Source of the DNA: Tretioscincus oriximinensis
Lineage: Eukaryota; Chordata; Lepidosauria; Squamata; Gymnophthalmidae
DNA: 64,000 nt
Direction: 5' to 3'
NCBI GenBank assembly: GCA_022410635.1
Contig: JAJVDF010000303.1
Span: 19,980-83,979, forward strand
Position 1 is the first letter of the stretch. Each line of letters begins with the position of its first letter. The notes beneath the pieces are model-generated. The model was not told where the DNA came from. It saw only the letters and a list, made by a program, of their open reading frames with translations, and did not search any database. Below, one piece after another: positions 63,888-64,000 of the stretch. The translations under genes were made by a program, and so were the position numbers.

Positions 63888-64000
63888 TCATGAAGTTGTC
63901 TAATCCTGTCTTAAAGCTATCCAGGCTGCTAGCTACCATCACCACCTCTGAAAGTAAGTTCCACAGAGCAATGGCTCTCTGGGTGAAAAAAATACTTTCC
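63888..64000 (-). mobile_element. CR1 LINE, minus strand, cut by the window edge
   Basis: AAGTTGTCTAATCCTGTC, CTAGCTACCATCACCACC, AAAGTAAGTTCCACAG and CTCTGGGTGAAAAAAATAC are the reverse complement of the CR1 ORF2 C-terminal region. The 3' end before 63888 is missing and the 5' part lies outside the window. Confidence 0.88.

Overview
This window looks like intergenic DNA from a squamate reptile (lizard or snake). The main evidence is a set of tRNA-derived SINEs with the Sauria-SINE layout, 5'-truncated CR1 and L2 LINE copies, an R4/Dong-type LINE and non-autonomous hAT elements. Scattered single N bases and one 41-N gap (11730-11770) indicate a draft assembly. I found no convincing host protein-coding exon, tRNA or rRNA gene. 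Every coding stretch I can recognise belongs to a retrotransposon and is broken.

Layout. 1-5.5 kb: a microsatellite, a family H repeat, two L2 pieces (one split by a SINE), and a minus-strand R4/Dong remnant lying between (ATT)n runs at 3.87-5.45 kb. 5.5-12 kb: pyrimidine-rich tracts, mostly unique sequence, an LTR-like repeat (9.4-9.86 kb) and a CR1 whose 3' tail has become a minisatellite (11.5-11.97 kb). 12-24 kb: SINEs, CR1 copies and a compact palindromic insertion (16.4-16.6 kb). 24.7-26.4 kb: a three-layer nest, CR1 inside hAT family A inside hAT family B. 27-28.3 kb: an L2 reverse-transcriptase remnant. 29-31.6 kb: long microsatellites, a foldback element and a second palindromic insertion. 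32-49 kb: a complete hAT-B copy, CR1, SINEs, an LTR-like repeat and a hAT-A copy carrying a SINE. 49-64 kb: an L2 with a SINE inside, an LTR-like promoter fragment, an inverted pair of family C repeats, two more intact hAT-A copies, and CR1 running off the right edge.

The signals most worth a second look: (1) a palindromic family with two copies (16416-16622 and 31407-31627), near-identical arms of about 86-90 bp and target duplications of 11-12 bp. This looks like a retroposed foldback unit, possibly related to Penelope-like elements, with a hammerhead-like core at its centre. (2) an R4/Dong element bounded by (TAA)n on both sides. (3) two related-looking but distinct hAT families for which 8-bp target duplications can be read directly. 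(4) two SINE families with different tRNA heads but the same 3' tail. Between the repeats lie several blocks of repeat-free sequence that could be conserved regulatory DNA of a gene desert; that is inference only, because conservation cannot be tested here.
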